In this document: piece after piece, positions 7,977 through 16,855 of the stretch
Numbering within the stretch: the first letter of the stretch is position 1
Layout: the number at the start of each line of letters is the position of its first letter
Assembly (NCBI RefSeq): GCF_021044755.1
Contig: NZ_JAJNOR010000005.1
Location: 62,001 to 126,000 of the forward strand
Reading direction: 5' to 3'
DNA length: 64,000 bases
Origin: Lientehia hominis
GTDB lineage: Bacteria; Bacillota; Clostridia; Lachnospirales; Lachnospiraceae
Made by a program: the position numbers and the translations under genes
The notes under the pieces: model-generated
Told to the model about the DNA's origin: nothing
Database searches by the model: none
The model's input: only the letters and a program-made list of their open reading frames with translations

Positions 7977-10037
7977 TTAAAAAGGCTCATTGAGCATCTC
8001 CGTTCCCTTCAGTACAAATCTACCGTCCAGGATGACCGGTGTCCTGCTGCCGTCCGCATGCAGGACGGCAATCTCTCCCAGCTCATCGTAAGGGATCGTG
8101 ATATCTGTATGGCAGTTGAAATACGCTTTCTGAGGATCTTCTTTTCTTCTCAGGGAACACTCGTTATCCCTTGCCACAATCTCTTTTCCGTCGGGATTAT
8201 AAACCTTCACATCCTCCGAATGGCTGTAGCAGGTGTCCCCAATGGCAAAATGAGGCCCCATCTTTTCTATGATCAGAATCTTCAGTCTGTCTATGATCCC
8301 ATACTTCTTTGCCATGGCATATGCGGCTGTATTAGTCCCAACGGCAAATTCCCCCATGGGAAGGGCAGGATGATTATATAGAAGATTTTCCTCTACCAGG
8401 CTTCTGTTCTCTTCTTCCGTTTCGTAATTAGAACAGGAATACTCCGTGGTCATACCGTCCCGGAAATGAATCTCCAAATTTTTATACTCCACCTCGTTTA
8501 TATAGATCTGAGATACGTGGAGCACCCCGTCAGTCCCAGAAAGCCTGGGGGACGTAAAGACTTCTCCCAAAGGGATATTCACATCGGCCAGGCAGTTTTC
8601 AAAGTTGCTCTCCTTTTTCCGGTCTTTCAGGACATGCAGGGCGACTCTGAGATACGTTCGGTTTCCGTTCCTTCCCCTTATCTCCACAAACTCTCCCTCA
8701 TCGAGCGCATCGATCAAAATCCCCTGGATTTTCTTGTACTGCTCATAATCCAGCGTATTGATCCGGATGGTCTCTTTAAATATCTCTTCAAAATCTTTTC
8801 CGATTTCAGGGACCGGCCAGGAAATAATCGTAAAGCTCCGTTCCTCACCTTTGATATATTGATTTACGATCTCACCAGACTGGGAAGCCAGCTCCACAGA
8901 AAGACGTTTTTGTCTTTCATTCAGAGAAAACGCCTCCGGCTTATTCTGGTAGGAAAACGGTGTTTCCCCAAAGGTCTCCATCACTGCCGGGCCGGCGTAG
9001 ACTGCCGCCAGCTCCTTGTATTCCTCATATGCCACCCGCATCACGGACAATTTCCGCTCCTTATATGCCTTGTCAAGAAAAAGAGCGCTGTCAAATCTGT
9101 GGTCATATTCATACTGTTTATTGGCATAAGCGCCATAATAACCGATCTTCAGATGCTGCCGTTTATTGGCGGCTCCCACCGCCGCACGGAAAAGAACGGG
9201 CGACAGGCCCATCTTTTCAAACTGCCGCACCGCCTGGCGGACTACCCGTTCAAAACCGACACAGTACCGAATCTCCACTGTCTTTTTTTTGGAAAGATCG
9301 ATTCCGGCAAGCTCAAACCCCCTGCGGTACCCTTTTGTATATACCGACGCCATTTTTTCAATGGTCTCCTCCGGCAGGCTGTTCAGAAAAGCAGCTGTCC
9401 GCAGCTCATTCTCTGAAATATATTCTCCAAACTGATAGAGGTATCTCAGATCGGAAAGCTCCTGATCCATGATGATTCTCACGGCGAAGTCCAGGGACGG
9501 ATCGATCTGCTCCCGGATCCTCCTGACCACCGTCACATCACAATAATCACTTACAAAATAATAGAGAGTTTCTTTCATCTCTGACAAAAACGTTTCTTTT
9601 GTCAACTCATTCGTTTCTTTAGACTCGTATAAGTTATATATTTCAATAAACAATTCCAGGCACGGCGCCCATTCCTCCAGACGGTCTTCATAGATATAAG
9701 CAATGCCCCCGCGAAGCTCCGATGAAAGAAAGGCCAACATCCGGCCTGCTTCCAAACCGAATTCTTTCACAGCATACGCCGGATTCGTATAGCTCGATTC
9801 ATAGGCAGCTCCTAAAATATCCTCGTAAAGTCGGCGGTTCCGTTCCCGAAGCACTTCCATTGAAGGAAACGTCTTTTCCCTTTTCTCCCGTTTAAGCGCC
9901 ATATAAACTTCATCCAGATAAAGCAGAAAGCCCGCATGCCTTTTAAAATATGCTGCAGCTATTCCGCATTCCGCATAAATTTCCCGGATACGCCCCATTG
10001 ACAATTCGTATCGTTCCAACAATATCGTATTCTCCAA
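7977..10037 (-). CDS. M29-family aminopeptidase-like metallopeptidase with long N-terminal extension
   Basis: 686 aa. The C-terminal half resembles M29 (aminopeptidase T) enzymes, which remove N-terminal residues with a two-metal site: NIPLGEVFTSP (Glu ligand), LPMGEFAVGTN (second Glu), EKMGPHFAIGDTCYSHSED, and CHTDITI with a His-x-Asp pair near residues 643-645. M29 enzymes are usually about 400 aa; here about 300 extra N-terminal helical residues precede the catalytic part. The chosen start is TTG at 10037 (ENTILLERYELSMG) with AGGGAG nine bases upstream and a 23-base gap to the preceding gene. The longer ATG frames run 46 bases or more into that gene. Substrate unknown. Confidence 0.78.
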   Translation of the reverse strand: MENTILLERYELSMGRIREIYAECGIAAAYFKRHAGFLLYLDEVYMALKREKREKTFPSMEVLRERNRRLYEDILGAAYESSYTNPAYAVKEFGLEAGRMLAFLSSELRGGIAYIYEDRLEEWAPCLELFIEIYNLYESKETNELTKETFLSEMKETLYYFVSDYCDVTVVRRIREQIDPSLDFAVRIIMDQELSDLRYLYQFGEYISENELRTAAFLNSLPEETIEKMASVYTKGYRRGFELAGIDLSKKKTVEIRYCVGFERVVRQAVRQFEKMGLSPVLFRAAVGAANKRQHLKIGYYGAYANKQYEYDHRFDSALFLDKAYKERKLSVMRVAYEEYKELAAVYAGPAVMETFGETPFSYQNKPEAFSLNERQKRLSVELASQSGEIVNQYIKGEERSFTIISWPVPEIGKDFEEIFKETIRINTLDYEQYKKIQGILIDALDEGEFVEIRGRNGNRTYLRVALHVLKDRKKESNFENCLADVNIPLGEVFTSPRLSGTDGVLHVSQIYINEVEYKNLEIHFRDGMTTEYSCSNYETEEENRSLVEENLLYNHPALPMGEFAVGTNTAAYAMAKKYGIIDRLKILIIEKMGPHFAIGDTCYSHSEDVKVYNPDGKEIVARDNECSLRRKEDPQKAYFNCHTDITIPYDELGEIAVLHADGSRTPVILDGRFVLKGTEMLNEPF

Positions 10038-10060
10038 TCCCGTCAGCTCCCTGTTTCCTA

Positions 10061-10366
10061 TTAACGGCTGTATTTTCTTTGAATGAGATAGATCCAGAGA
10101 AAACATACGACCAGGCCGGCGCCCAGCATGAGCATGGACCAGCCGCTGAAATCCACCATGGTCTGGAGGACGCCGTCTATGGCCTCCACCACGGCAAGCA
10201 CAAATATCGGCACGCTCATCTCTTTGCAATAAGCCGCCTTGTCCTCAGGCTTTATCTGTTCCTGAGCATTCTTTCCCAGGAAATCCATTTTCCCTCCACG
10301 CACCTGTACTCCCATGAACAAAAATACTACGGCTATGATAAAGCTGAATGACGAGTTGATTGACAT
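10061..10366 (-). CDS. Small membrane protein, function unknown
   Basis: 101 aa. The N-terminal hydrophobic segment (about 8-22), a charged middle KNAQEQIKPEDKAAYCKEM, then two hydrophobic stretches (about 50-65 and 75-92) suggest three membrane spans. The end (IYLIQRKYSR) is positive, so the C-terminus is probably cytoplasmic. It resembles DUF3784-type small membrane proteins, but the match is by eye. It lies between the HD hydrolase and the aminopeptidase with short gaps, so probably the same transcript. Confidence 0.7.
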   Translation of the reverse strand: MSINSSFSFIIAVVFLFMGVQVRGGKMDFLGKNAQEQIKPEDKAAYCKEMSVPIFVLAVVEAIDGVLQTMVDFSGWSMLMLGAGLVVCFLWIYLIQRKYSR

Positions 10367-10405
10367 TTTCTTTTTCCTCTTTTCCTATAGTACGTACCTC
10401 AGGCA

Positions 10406-11047
10406 CTATTTCTCCCTGTCGTCCTGTATCTTTCCTAAAGCTACATTCTTCTCAATAAGTCCCTTTGTATACTCCCAAAGCTCCTCTGAGCCCTCCGGCG
10501 TCTTCCTGTTCCTCGATAGGATCTGGGACACCCGGACGCCATGCTCTTCCCATGCCCGCCCGTCCGTCGCATCGTTTAACAGAACCGGCTGTATCTTATC
10601 CAGTGCCAGCGCAAATTTCGCCTCCGGTGTCTCCGCCGCCTCAAACTCTTCCCACAGACTGCGGAACCACTTCCCCTGATCCTCCGGAAGAAGGCTGAAG
10701 ATCCTGTCTGCGGCTTTTACCTCCCGATCTCTCTTTGTCGTGTTTCCGGCCTCGTCATAAGCATAGGTGTCTCCTGCGTCTATTTCTATCACATCATGGA
10801 TAAGCACCATTGTCATGGTCTTTGCCACATCGACCGGCTCATTCGCGTATTCACTCATCAGGGCACACATAAGAGCCAGATGCCAGGAATGCTCCGCATC
10901 ATTTTCCTTTCTGCTTGCGTCGGAAAGATAGGTCTGCCGAAAAATCTGCTTGCTCTTATCCATCTCCAGAATAAAGGACATCTGTTTTTTCAGCCTGTCC
11001 GCATCTATTTCCCGCTTTTCCGTATCGTGATCTTTTTTCATACTCAT
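10406..11047 (-). CDS. HD-domain hydrolase (YfbR/HDDC2-like)
   Basis: 213 aa. Metal-dependent phosphohydrolase fold: AEHSWHLALMCALM gives the first His, VLIHDVIEIDAGDTYAYD gives the HD pair plus a following Asp, and a later Asp lies in LALDKIQP. This arrangement fits the YfbR-like 5'-deoxynucleotidase group. The highly charged N-terminal 25 residues are not part of the domain. The stop codon lies 39 bases before the next small membrane gene. The nucleotide substrate is inferred, not shown. Confidence 0.85.
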   Translation of the reverse strand: MSMKKDHDTEKREIDADRLKKQMSFILEMDKSKQIFRQTYLSDASRKENDAEHSWHLALMCALMSEYANEPVDVAKTMTMVLIHDVIEIDAGDTYAYDEAGNTTKRDREVKAADRIFSLLPEDQGKWFRSLWEEFEAAETPEAKFALALDKIQPVLLNDATDGRAWEEHGVRVSQILSRNRKTPEGSEELWEYTKGLIEKNVALGKIQDDREK

Positions 11048-11052
11048 TCCTT

Positions 11053-11388
11053 CTAAATTATGATCCCCATTACATAAATGGTTATGATACCTGCAATTCC
11101 CGCCAGGTTTAGGCCGATGGCTACCTTAGACAATACCGGCATGCCTTCTTCCTTCGCCCTTTTCCTCGCATCTCGTATAGGAAAAATAAGGCCCAGGATA
11201 TTCAGGAAAAATGCCAGAAATCCAAGAGCCGCTATGGTCGCGTCCCCATGCCCGTAGGTGCGGAACGCGATGGCCAGCCCTGCTGCCAAAAAAAGCAGGG
11301 AGCCTACGAATATCAGGATGGATACCATTCCTGCTGTGGAAAAATGAATTATGAAAAGCTTTGTTTTCTTCCTGTTCAAACTGTTCAA
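11053..11388 (-). CDS. Small integral membrane protein, function unknown
   Basis: 111 aa. Three hydrophobic segments (about 19-42, 50-70 and 88-111), separated by a basic loop IRDARKRAKEEGMP. Family resembles DUF6142-type proteins of Clostridia (by eye, unsure). The end lies five bases before the HD hydrolase start, so the two are almost certainly co-transcribed. Confidence 0.7.
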   Translation of the reverse strand: MNSLNRKKTKLFIIHFSTAGMVSILIFVGSLLFLAAGLAIAFRTYGHGDATIAALGFLAFFLNILGLIFPIRDARKRAKEEGMPVLSKVAIGLNLAGIAGIITIYVMGIII

Positions 11389-11412
11389 AATAAGTCTCTC
11401 CTGACTGGTTTC

Positions 11413-11883
11413 TTATCTCTTTTTATGGAGCTGCCTTCTGAGCCGGGCCGCGATCAAAAAACACCAATAACCTGCCATGCTGCCAAGAGTATTCAGCATC
11501 AGATCATCCACGTCAAAGCTGCCGCGCCTGGTCACCAGCTGAAGGCTCTCTATACAGAGGCTGCAGAGCAGGCCCAATAGAAACACGATATACCACCTTC
11601 TGTTGGACAGGCACAGCATCGGGAGTATGAACCCAAAAGGCATAAATGCGACTACATTCCCAATAAGATTCATGCTGGCGTTCAGGGGACCCAATACATC
11701 CCAATACCGAATACAGCGATATATCTCCCGGAAGGGCTCCAGATTATACCGGTATCCCACGGATAAGTCTGTCCTCCCCAGCGACTCCGAAAAAAACATG
11801 AAATAAGTGAGTCCCGCCAGATAAAATATAAATAGAATCCATCCGATGGAACGGACGGCTCTGGTACTAAAATGTTTTTTCAA
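11413..11883 (-). CDS. VanZ-family membrane protein
   Basis: 156 aa, four membrane spans. VanZ hallmarks: an N-terminal TM, then YNLEPFREIYR, a central NLIGNVVAFMPFGFILPML, and the C-terminal ESLQLVTRRGSFDVDDLMLNTLG. Relatives give low teicoplanin resistance in van clusters, but most chromosomal copies, like this one, lie outside such clusters and have no known role. It ends 24 bases before the next membrane gene. Confidence 0.9.
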   Translation of the reverse strand: MKKHFSTRAVRSIGWILFIFYLAGLTYFMFFSESLGRTDLSVGYRYNLEPFREIYRCIRYWDVLGPLNASMNLIGNVVAFMPFGFILPMLCLSNRRWYIVFLLGLLCSLCIESLQLVTRRGSFDVDDLMLNTLGSMAGYWCFLIAARLRRQLHKKR

Positions 11884-11904
11884 TGCAGATCACCTTGCGT
11901 TCCA

Positions 11905-12057
11905 TCAAAAAGTAATGTCTGATTTCCGTTTCAGTAAAAAGGCACCGCTCACGATACTTCCAATCCCTACCACGAGGCCCGCGACTATGATGACGATTCC
12001 CATCACAATGGAAAAGGTGCCTGTGCTCTTCATTGTTCTATATACTTTTTCACCCAT
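11905..12057 (-). CDS. 50-aa single- or double-span membrane protein
   Basis: A short gene with a perfect AGGAGG ribosome site eight bases before the ATG at 12057. The product starts MGEKVYRTMKSTGTFSIVMG, continues with one long hydrophobic stretch (about 14-42, possibly a helical hairpin) and ends KRKSDITF. It fits the 11-base gap after pyrE and lies 21 bases before vanZ, all on the minus strand. No function is known. The ribosome site, membrane character and tight fit make it a real gene. Confidence 0.8.
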   Translation of the reverse strand: MGEKVYRTMKSTGTFSIVMGIVIIVAGLVVGIGSIVSGAFLLKRKSDITF

Positions 12058-12068
12058 TCGGACACCTC

Positions 12069-12746
12069 CTACTCTTCCGCTCCATATTTTTCATAATATG
12101 CGTCAATAGCTGCTTTTAATGTATCGTCGATGATAATCTCGCCTTTATAAGGCCTGTTGTACAGGTGCTCCACCACGTCCGCCATGGTCACGATAGATGC
12201 AGTCTCCAGACCATATTTTTCATGGATCTCTTTCAGAGCAGATTTGCTTCCCTGTCCCCGCTCCATCCGGTCCACTGAAACCACCAGACCTAGCACCTCT
12301 ACGTCACCCTGTGCCTTTATGATGGGCAGTGTCTCACCTATGGAAGTCCCCGCCGTGGTCACATCCTCGATGATGACCACCTTGTCTCCGTCCTCAATGG
12401 GACTGCCGAGAAGAATCCCCTTGTCCCCATGGTCTTTGATCTCTTTTCTATTGGAACAGTAACGGATATCGGCGCCATACTGGGCGCTGATCGCGATGGA
12501 AGCCGCCACGCTCAGCGGAATCCCTTTATAAGCCGGCCCAAACAACACATCAAAATCCGTCCCGAACCTGTCCGCGATTGCTTTTGCATAATAACCTCCC
12601 AGACGTCTCAGCTGCTCTCCCGTCCGGTAAAACCCCGTATTGATGAAAAACGGAGTCTTTCTCCCACTCTTCGTCACAAAATCTCCAAATTTGAGGACCT
12701 TACAGTCCACCATAAATTCGATGAATTCCGCCTTGTATTGTTCCAT
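12069..12746 (-). CDS. pyrE: Orotate phosphoribosyltransferase PyrE
   Basis: 225 aa. Makes OMP from orotate and PRPP. The PRPP loop is VVIIEDVTTAGTSIGE. GRKTPFFINTGFY and GPAYKGIPLS are the substrate segments; the flexible loop NRKEIKDHGDKG carries the catalytic Lys. Last recognised pyr gene of the operon pyrC-F-K-D-E, 59 bases after pyrD. Confidence 0.97.
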   Translation of the reverse strand: MEQYKAEFIEFMVDCKVLKFGDFVTKSGRKTPFFINTGFYRTGEQLRRLGGYYAKAIADRFGTDFDVLFGPAYKGIPLSVAASIAISAQYGADIRYCSNRKEIKDHGDKGILLGSPIEDGDKVVIIEDVTTAGTSIGETLPIIKAQGDVEVLGLVVSVDRMERGQGSKSALKEIHEKYGLETASIVTMADVVEHLYNRPYKGEIIIDDTLKAAIDAYYEKYGAEE

Positions 12747-12805
12747 TTCCTGTCACATGCTCCTTTCCGACGCCGCTTCCCGTCCCTGCAGCAGCCGCTT
12801 CCGGC

Positions 12806-13711
12806 TCAGCGTACTGCTCCAATCAGCTCCCTGATATCCTCAATTCCATAGCGTTCCATATATGCACAGATTCCATCCGCCACCTCTACAGAAGCGTAAG
12901 GATTATGGAAGTTCGCCGTCCCCACGGATACTGCTGACGCGCCGGCCAGAATAAATTCCAGAGCATCCTCCGCGCACAGGATACCCCCCATCCCGATGAC
13001 AGGCACCTTCACTGCCTGCGCCGCCTGGTATACCATGCGTACCGCCACCGGCTTCACTGCAGGGCCCGACAGCCCGCCTGTCTTATTTGCCACGGCAAAT
13101 GTCCTCTTATGGATATCAATCTTCATTCCTGTAATGGTATTGATAAGAGAGATCACATCAGCTCCGCCGGCCTCAACCGCTTTTGCCATTTCTCCGATAT
13201 CTGTCACATTGGGACTCAGCTTCATGATGACCGGCTGAGCCGCTTTTTCTTTCACAGCTCTCGTGATGGCCTCAGCCGCCTTTGTATCCTGTCCGAAAGC
13301 AATCCCGCCTTCCTTTACGTTTGGACAGGAAATATTGATCTCCAGCATATCCACCGGCTCATCCGCCAGGCGTTCCACCACTTCCACATAGTCTTCCGTG
13401 GTCTTTCCGCAGACATTGACGATGATCCTGGTATCATATTGTCTGAGAAACGGAATATCCCGCTTGATAAACACATCGATTCCCGGGTTCTGAAGGCCGA
13501 TGGCATTGATCATCCCTCCATAGGTCTCCGCGATCCTGGGTACAGGATTCCCCGGCCAGGGCACATTGGCCACGCCTTTTGTCACCACGGCTCCTAAACG
13601 GCTCAAATCCACAAATTCACTGTATTCCTGTCCGGAGCCAAAGGTTCCGGACGCCGTCATCACTGGGTTTTTAAGGGTCACTCCTGCCAGATCTACCGAC
13701 AAATTCATCAA
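12806..13711 (-). CDS. pyrD: Dihydroorotate dehydrogenase, catalytic subunit PyrDB (class 1B)
   Basis: 301 aa. FMN TIM-barrel oxidising dihydroorotate to orotate. ASGTFGSGQEY and NAIGLQNPG bind FMN/substrate. NISCPNVKEGG carries the catalytic Cys of class 1 enzymes. Pairing with pyrK makes it class 1B, the NAD-linked heterotetramer. The start overlaps the pyrK stop by four bases, so the two subunits are translationally coupled. Confidence 0.97.
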   Translation of the reverse strand: MMNLSVDLAGVTLKNPVMTASGTFGSGQEYSEFVDLSRLGAVVTKGVANVPWPGNPVPRIAETYGGMINAIGLQNPGIDVFIKRDIPFLRQYDTRIIVNVCGKTTEDYVEVVERLADEPVDMLEINISCPNVKEGGIAFGQDTKAAEAITRAVKEKAAQPVIMKLSPNVTDIGEMAKAVEAGGADVISLINTITGMKIDIHKRTFAVANKTGGLSGPAVKPVAVRMVYQAAQAVKVPVIGMGGILCAEDALEFILAGASAVSVGTANFHNPYASVEVADGICAYMERYGIEDIRELIGAVR

Positions 13712-14475
13712 AGCTCCACCTCCTCCGCCCGGAATACCGGCCCGTCTTTACAGATTCTCTTATTATGCACCTGACTGTGGCTGTCCACTTCTTTTGACCG
13801 ACAGATACATGCCAGACACGCGCCGACGCCGCAGGCCATCCTTTCCTCCAGCGATATCCATGCCTCGATTCCCCGCTCCGACGCATAATCCTTCAGAGCC
13901 CGGAGCATCGGCGCAGGCCCGCAGGCATAGAGCACATCCGCCGAAAGGCCATGCTCTCTGATGGCATCCAGAACATTTCCCGCAGTTCCAAAGCTTCCAT
14001 CCTCCGTCGCCACATAAAGCGGTCCTGCTTGTTCAAATTCCTCTTTTAAGAATATATGACTGTCCCGGTATCCCATAATCAGCTTTTTCTCTCCGGGAAG
14101 CTTCTTCGCCAGCTCCAGCATAGGAGGCACTCCAATCCCTCCTCCGATCAGAAATGCCCGCCTGTTTTCTGCCGCCTCCAGGGGGAATCCATTCCCCAGG
14201 GGCCCAAGGACAGGAATCGAGTCACCGGCCTTATATGCCGAAAATTCCTCGGTCCCTTTCCCGGCAATCCGGTAAACCAGGCGGATACGCCCCTTCGAGA
14301 TCTCACAAATACTTATGGGACGCGGCAGAAGTCTGGAACCGTCTTTGCTGTAAAGGGACAGGAACTGCCCCGGCCCGGCTTCCTCTGCCATATCCGTTTC
14401 AATCCACATACTGTATATGCCCGGCGCCAGAGACTCCTGCGAAAGGACTCTGGCCGACTCTTTTCTCTTCGCCAT
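13708..14475 (-). CDS. pyrK: Dihydroorotate dehydrogenase electron transfer subunit PyrK
   Basis: 255 aa. FAD and 2Fe-2S subunit passing electrons from PyrD to NAD. LLPRPISIC is the FAD motif; FLIGGGIGVPPMLELAKKL is the NAD-binding region; the C-terminal CGVGACLACIC plus a later Cys supply the 2Fe-2S ligands. Sits directly before pyrD. Confidence 0.96.
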   Translation of the reverse strand: MAKRKESARVLSQESLAPGIYSMWIETDMAEEAGPGQFLSLYSKDGSRLLPRPISICEISKGRIRLVYRIAGKGTEEFSAYKAGDSIPVLGPLGNGFPLEAAENRRAFLIGGGIGVPPMLELAKKLPGEKKLIMGYRDSHIFLKEEFEQAGPLYVATEDGSFGTAGNVLDAIREHGLSADVLYACGPAPMLRALKDYASERGIEAWISLEERMACGVGACLACICRSKEVDSHSQVHNKRICKDGPVFRAEEVEL

Positions 14476-14515
14476 ACCTGAACGATCTCCTGATCTTTAT
14501 CTTTTATAGTCCGCC

Positions 14516-15445
14516 TTATTTGTGTGCCTGCAGCGCCCCGTTTATATCTGCGATCATATCGAGCACTGCCTGTCTGGCTGCCTCTCCAAAATTCTCCGCT
14601 CCAAACTTCACATAAGGCTCTTTTTTATATGCAGCAATGATGCCTCTGGAAGAGTTGACAATAGCGCCCAGGCCGTCCTCGTTGAAATAAGGGACCAGAT
14701 CCGCCGCTTTTCCGCCCTGAGCTCCATAGCCGGGAACCAGGATGAAGGACTTGGGCATGACCTTTCTCAGCACCTTTCCCATTTCCGGATAAGTGGCGCC
14801 TACTACAGCGCCCACATAGCTGTAGGAGTCTCCCATACACGATTCTCCCCACTGGGCCACCTTTTCTCCTACCCACTCATACAGAGGGCGGCCGTCCATG
14901 AGCCTGTCCTGAAATTCCCCGCTGGATGGATTAGAGGTCTTGACTAAGATGAAGATTCCCTTCTTTTCCTCCTTACAGACATCTATGAAAGGTTTGATGC
15001 CGTCAGTTCCCAGATATGGATTGACCGTGGCAAAATCCTCGTCAAAAACCTTCAGGACCGTATTCCCCACCTGAACTCTGCCCAAATGGCCCGCAGCATA
15101 CGCCGCCGAAGTGGAGCCAATGTCCCCGCGCTTCACATCACCGATCACGACCAGATCCTTTTCATGGCAGTAATCCACCGTCTTTTTATATGCTTCCATA
15201 CCTTCCACACCAAACTGCTCGTACATGGCTGCCTGGGGCTTCACAGCAGGAATCAAATCACAGACAGAATCCACGATCCCTTTGTTGAACTGCCAAATGG
15301 CATCTGCCGCTCCCTTTAAGGTTTCTCCATATTCCGAAAATGAACTTTTTAATATATGCTCAGGCACATAAGAGAGCATCGGATCTAAGCCTGCCACGAC
15401 GGGGGCTCCCAATTTTTTTATTTTCTCACACAGCTTGTTGATCAT
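14516..15445 (-). CDS. pyrF: Orotidine 5'-phosphate decarboxylase PyrF (type 2, long form)
   Basis: 309 aa. Converts OMP to UMP. The catalytic motif VIGDVKRGDIGSTSAAYA (Asp-Lys-Asp network) and the length mark the long type-2 subfamily rather than the roughly 230-aa Bacillus type. The ATG at 15445 (MINKLCEKIKKLG) has AGGAGG six bases upstream; an ATG 17 codons earlier overlaps pyrC and is less likely. Leaves a 16-base gap to pyrC. Confidence 0.96.
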   Translation of the reverse strand: MINKLCEKIKKLGAPVVAGLDPMLSYVPEHILKSSFSEYGETLKGAADAIWQFNKGIVDSVCDLIPAVKPQAAMYEQFGVEGMEAYKKTVDYCHEKDLVVIGDVKRGDIGSTSAAYAAGHLGRVQVGNTVLKVFDEDFATVNPYLGTDGIKPFIDVCKEEKKGIFILVKTSNPSSGEFQDRLMDGRPLYEWVGEKVAQWGESCMGDSYSYVGAVVGATYPEMGKVLRKVMPKSFILVPGYGAQGGKAADLVPYFNEDGLGAIVNSSRGIIAAYKKEPYVKFGAENFGEAARQAVLDMIADINGALQAHK

Positions 15446-15461
15446 TTGTTTCCTCCTGCTA

Positions 15462-16739
15462 TCATTCTGCTTCGTATACGACGGCTCCGTCCACAATGGT
15501 CATCACCACCTGGCCCTTCACCTTTTTTCCATCAAAAGGCGTATTTTTTCCCTTTGATACAAAGTCTTCTTTATTAATGACATATTCTCTGTCGGGATCG
15601 ATCAGGACAATATCGGCACATTTCCCTTCTGCCAGGCTTCCTTTGTCAACTCCCAGTATCCTGGCGGGCGCATGACTCATCCGCTCTGCCATCTCCATAG
15701 GCGTCAGGATACCCTTATGCACCAGCTCCGTCATGGTAACAGCCACTGATGTCTCCAGCCCCACAATGCCAAAGGGCGCGCCCGCAAAGCCTTTTGCCTT
15801 TTCCTCTTCTCCATGGGGCGCATGATCTGTGGCGATCACATCAATGATGCCGCGCTTCAGTCCGTCGATCAAAGCGTCCACATCCTCTTTTTCCCGCAGA
15901 GGCGGGTTCATCTTATAATTGGCATCGTCCTCCGGGATATCGCCGCTGGTCAGGGTAAAGTGATGGGGGCATACCTCTGCCGTCACCGGAAGGCCCGCTT
16001 CTTTGGCAAGCCGGATCATCTCCACGCTGTCTTTTGTGGAACAGTGGCACAGATGCAGCTTAGCCCCTGTTTCCTTTGCGATCAGGATATCCCTCGCCAC
16101 TATCACATCCTCCACACCGTTTGTGATGCCGGGCAGTCCCATTTCTCTGGATTTTTCGCACTCATTCATCACTCCGCCGGCCACCATGTTCTTATCCTCA
16201 CAGTGTGCAAGCACAGTGACTCCCTCGCAGGCCGCCGTTTTCATGGCATCCCGGTACAGCCCCGCGTCCATCACCGATTTGCCGTCCTCGCTGATAAAAG
16301 CCATACCTTCCTTCTTCATTCCGGCGATATCCGTGATCTCCGCGCCCTGCTGCCCTTTCGTCACCGCCCCAATGAAGGAAACGTGTACCGGGCATTCTGC
16401 CGCCGCCCGCAGTGTCTGACTTCTGATCATTTCGGGACTGTCCGTGACCGGTATGGTATTGGGCATGGCGCACATGGTAGTGACGCCCCCCCTGGCTGCC
16501 GCCAGGCCGCCGGTATAAAGTGTTTCCTTATATTCCAGTCCCGGATCCCGAAGGTGTACATGCAGATCGATAATGCCCGGCATCACATAGAGGCCTTCCG
16601 CATCTACGACTCTTCCGGCCTCTTCTTCAATATCCTGCGCTACCCGGAGGATCTTCCCATCTTCCGTCAGCACATCATAAATTCCGTCTTTCCCGGTATC
16701 CGGGTCAATAACACGTCCATTCTTTATCAATAATTTCAT
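15462..16739 (-). CDS. pyrC: Dihydroorotase PyrC
   Basis: 425 aa, the bacterial type I length. Zn-dependent cyclisation of carbamoyl aspartate. The metal-binding HVHLRDPGLEYKET motif, the later HCED and HLCHCS His residues, and DHAPH near the C-terminus are intact. First gene of the pyr operon. No pyrB or pyrI is adjacent, so aspartate carbamoyltransferase must be encoded elsewhere. Confidence 0.96.
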   Translation of the reverse strand: MKLLIKNGRVIDPDTGKDGIYDVLTEDGKILRVAQDIEEEAGRVVDAEGLYVMPGIIDLHVHLRDPGLEYKETLYTGGLAAARGGVTTMCAMPNTIPVTDSPEMIRSQTLRAAAECPVHVSFIGAVTKGQQGAEITDIAGMKKEGMAFISEDGKSVMDAGLYRDAMKTAACEGVTVLAHCEDKNMVAGGVMNECEKSREMGLPGITNGVEDVIVARDILIAKETGAKLHLCHCSTKDSVEMIRLAKEAGLPVTAEVCPHHFTLTSGDIPEDDANYKMNPPLREKEDVDALIDGLKRGIIDVIATDHAPHGEEEKAKGFAGAPFGIVGLETSVAVTMTELVHKGILTPMEMAERMSHAPARILGVDKGSLAEGKCADIVLIDPDREYVINKEDFVSKGKNTPFDGKKVKGQVVMTIVDGAVVYEAE

Positions 16740-16789
16740 GAATCCACGCCTTTCTGTCCTGTTCTCTTTTATGCGTGCCTATCGTATCT

Positions 16790-16818
16790 ATTCTAGCATA
16801 AGCTTTTTCGTTCGTCCA
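16790..16818 (-). promoter_or_regulatory. Candidate promoter of the pyr operon
   Basis: Minus strand: TGGACG, 17-base spacer, TAGAAT with a TGn extended -10, giving a leader of roughly 45 bases before pyrC. The leader is too short for a PyrR attenuator and no terminator/antiterminator pair is visible. Confidence 0.5.
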
Positions 16819-16855
16819 GTTTATTCGCCGGACAGGCTCCATACGGAGAAACCTT

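Noticed and set aside
16740..16855. PyrR-type attenuator before pyrC
   Set aside because: The leader is only about 45 bases and holds no terminator or antiterminator pair.
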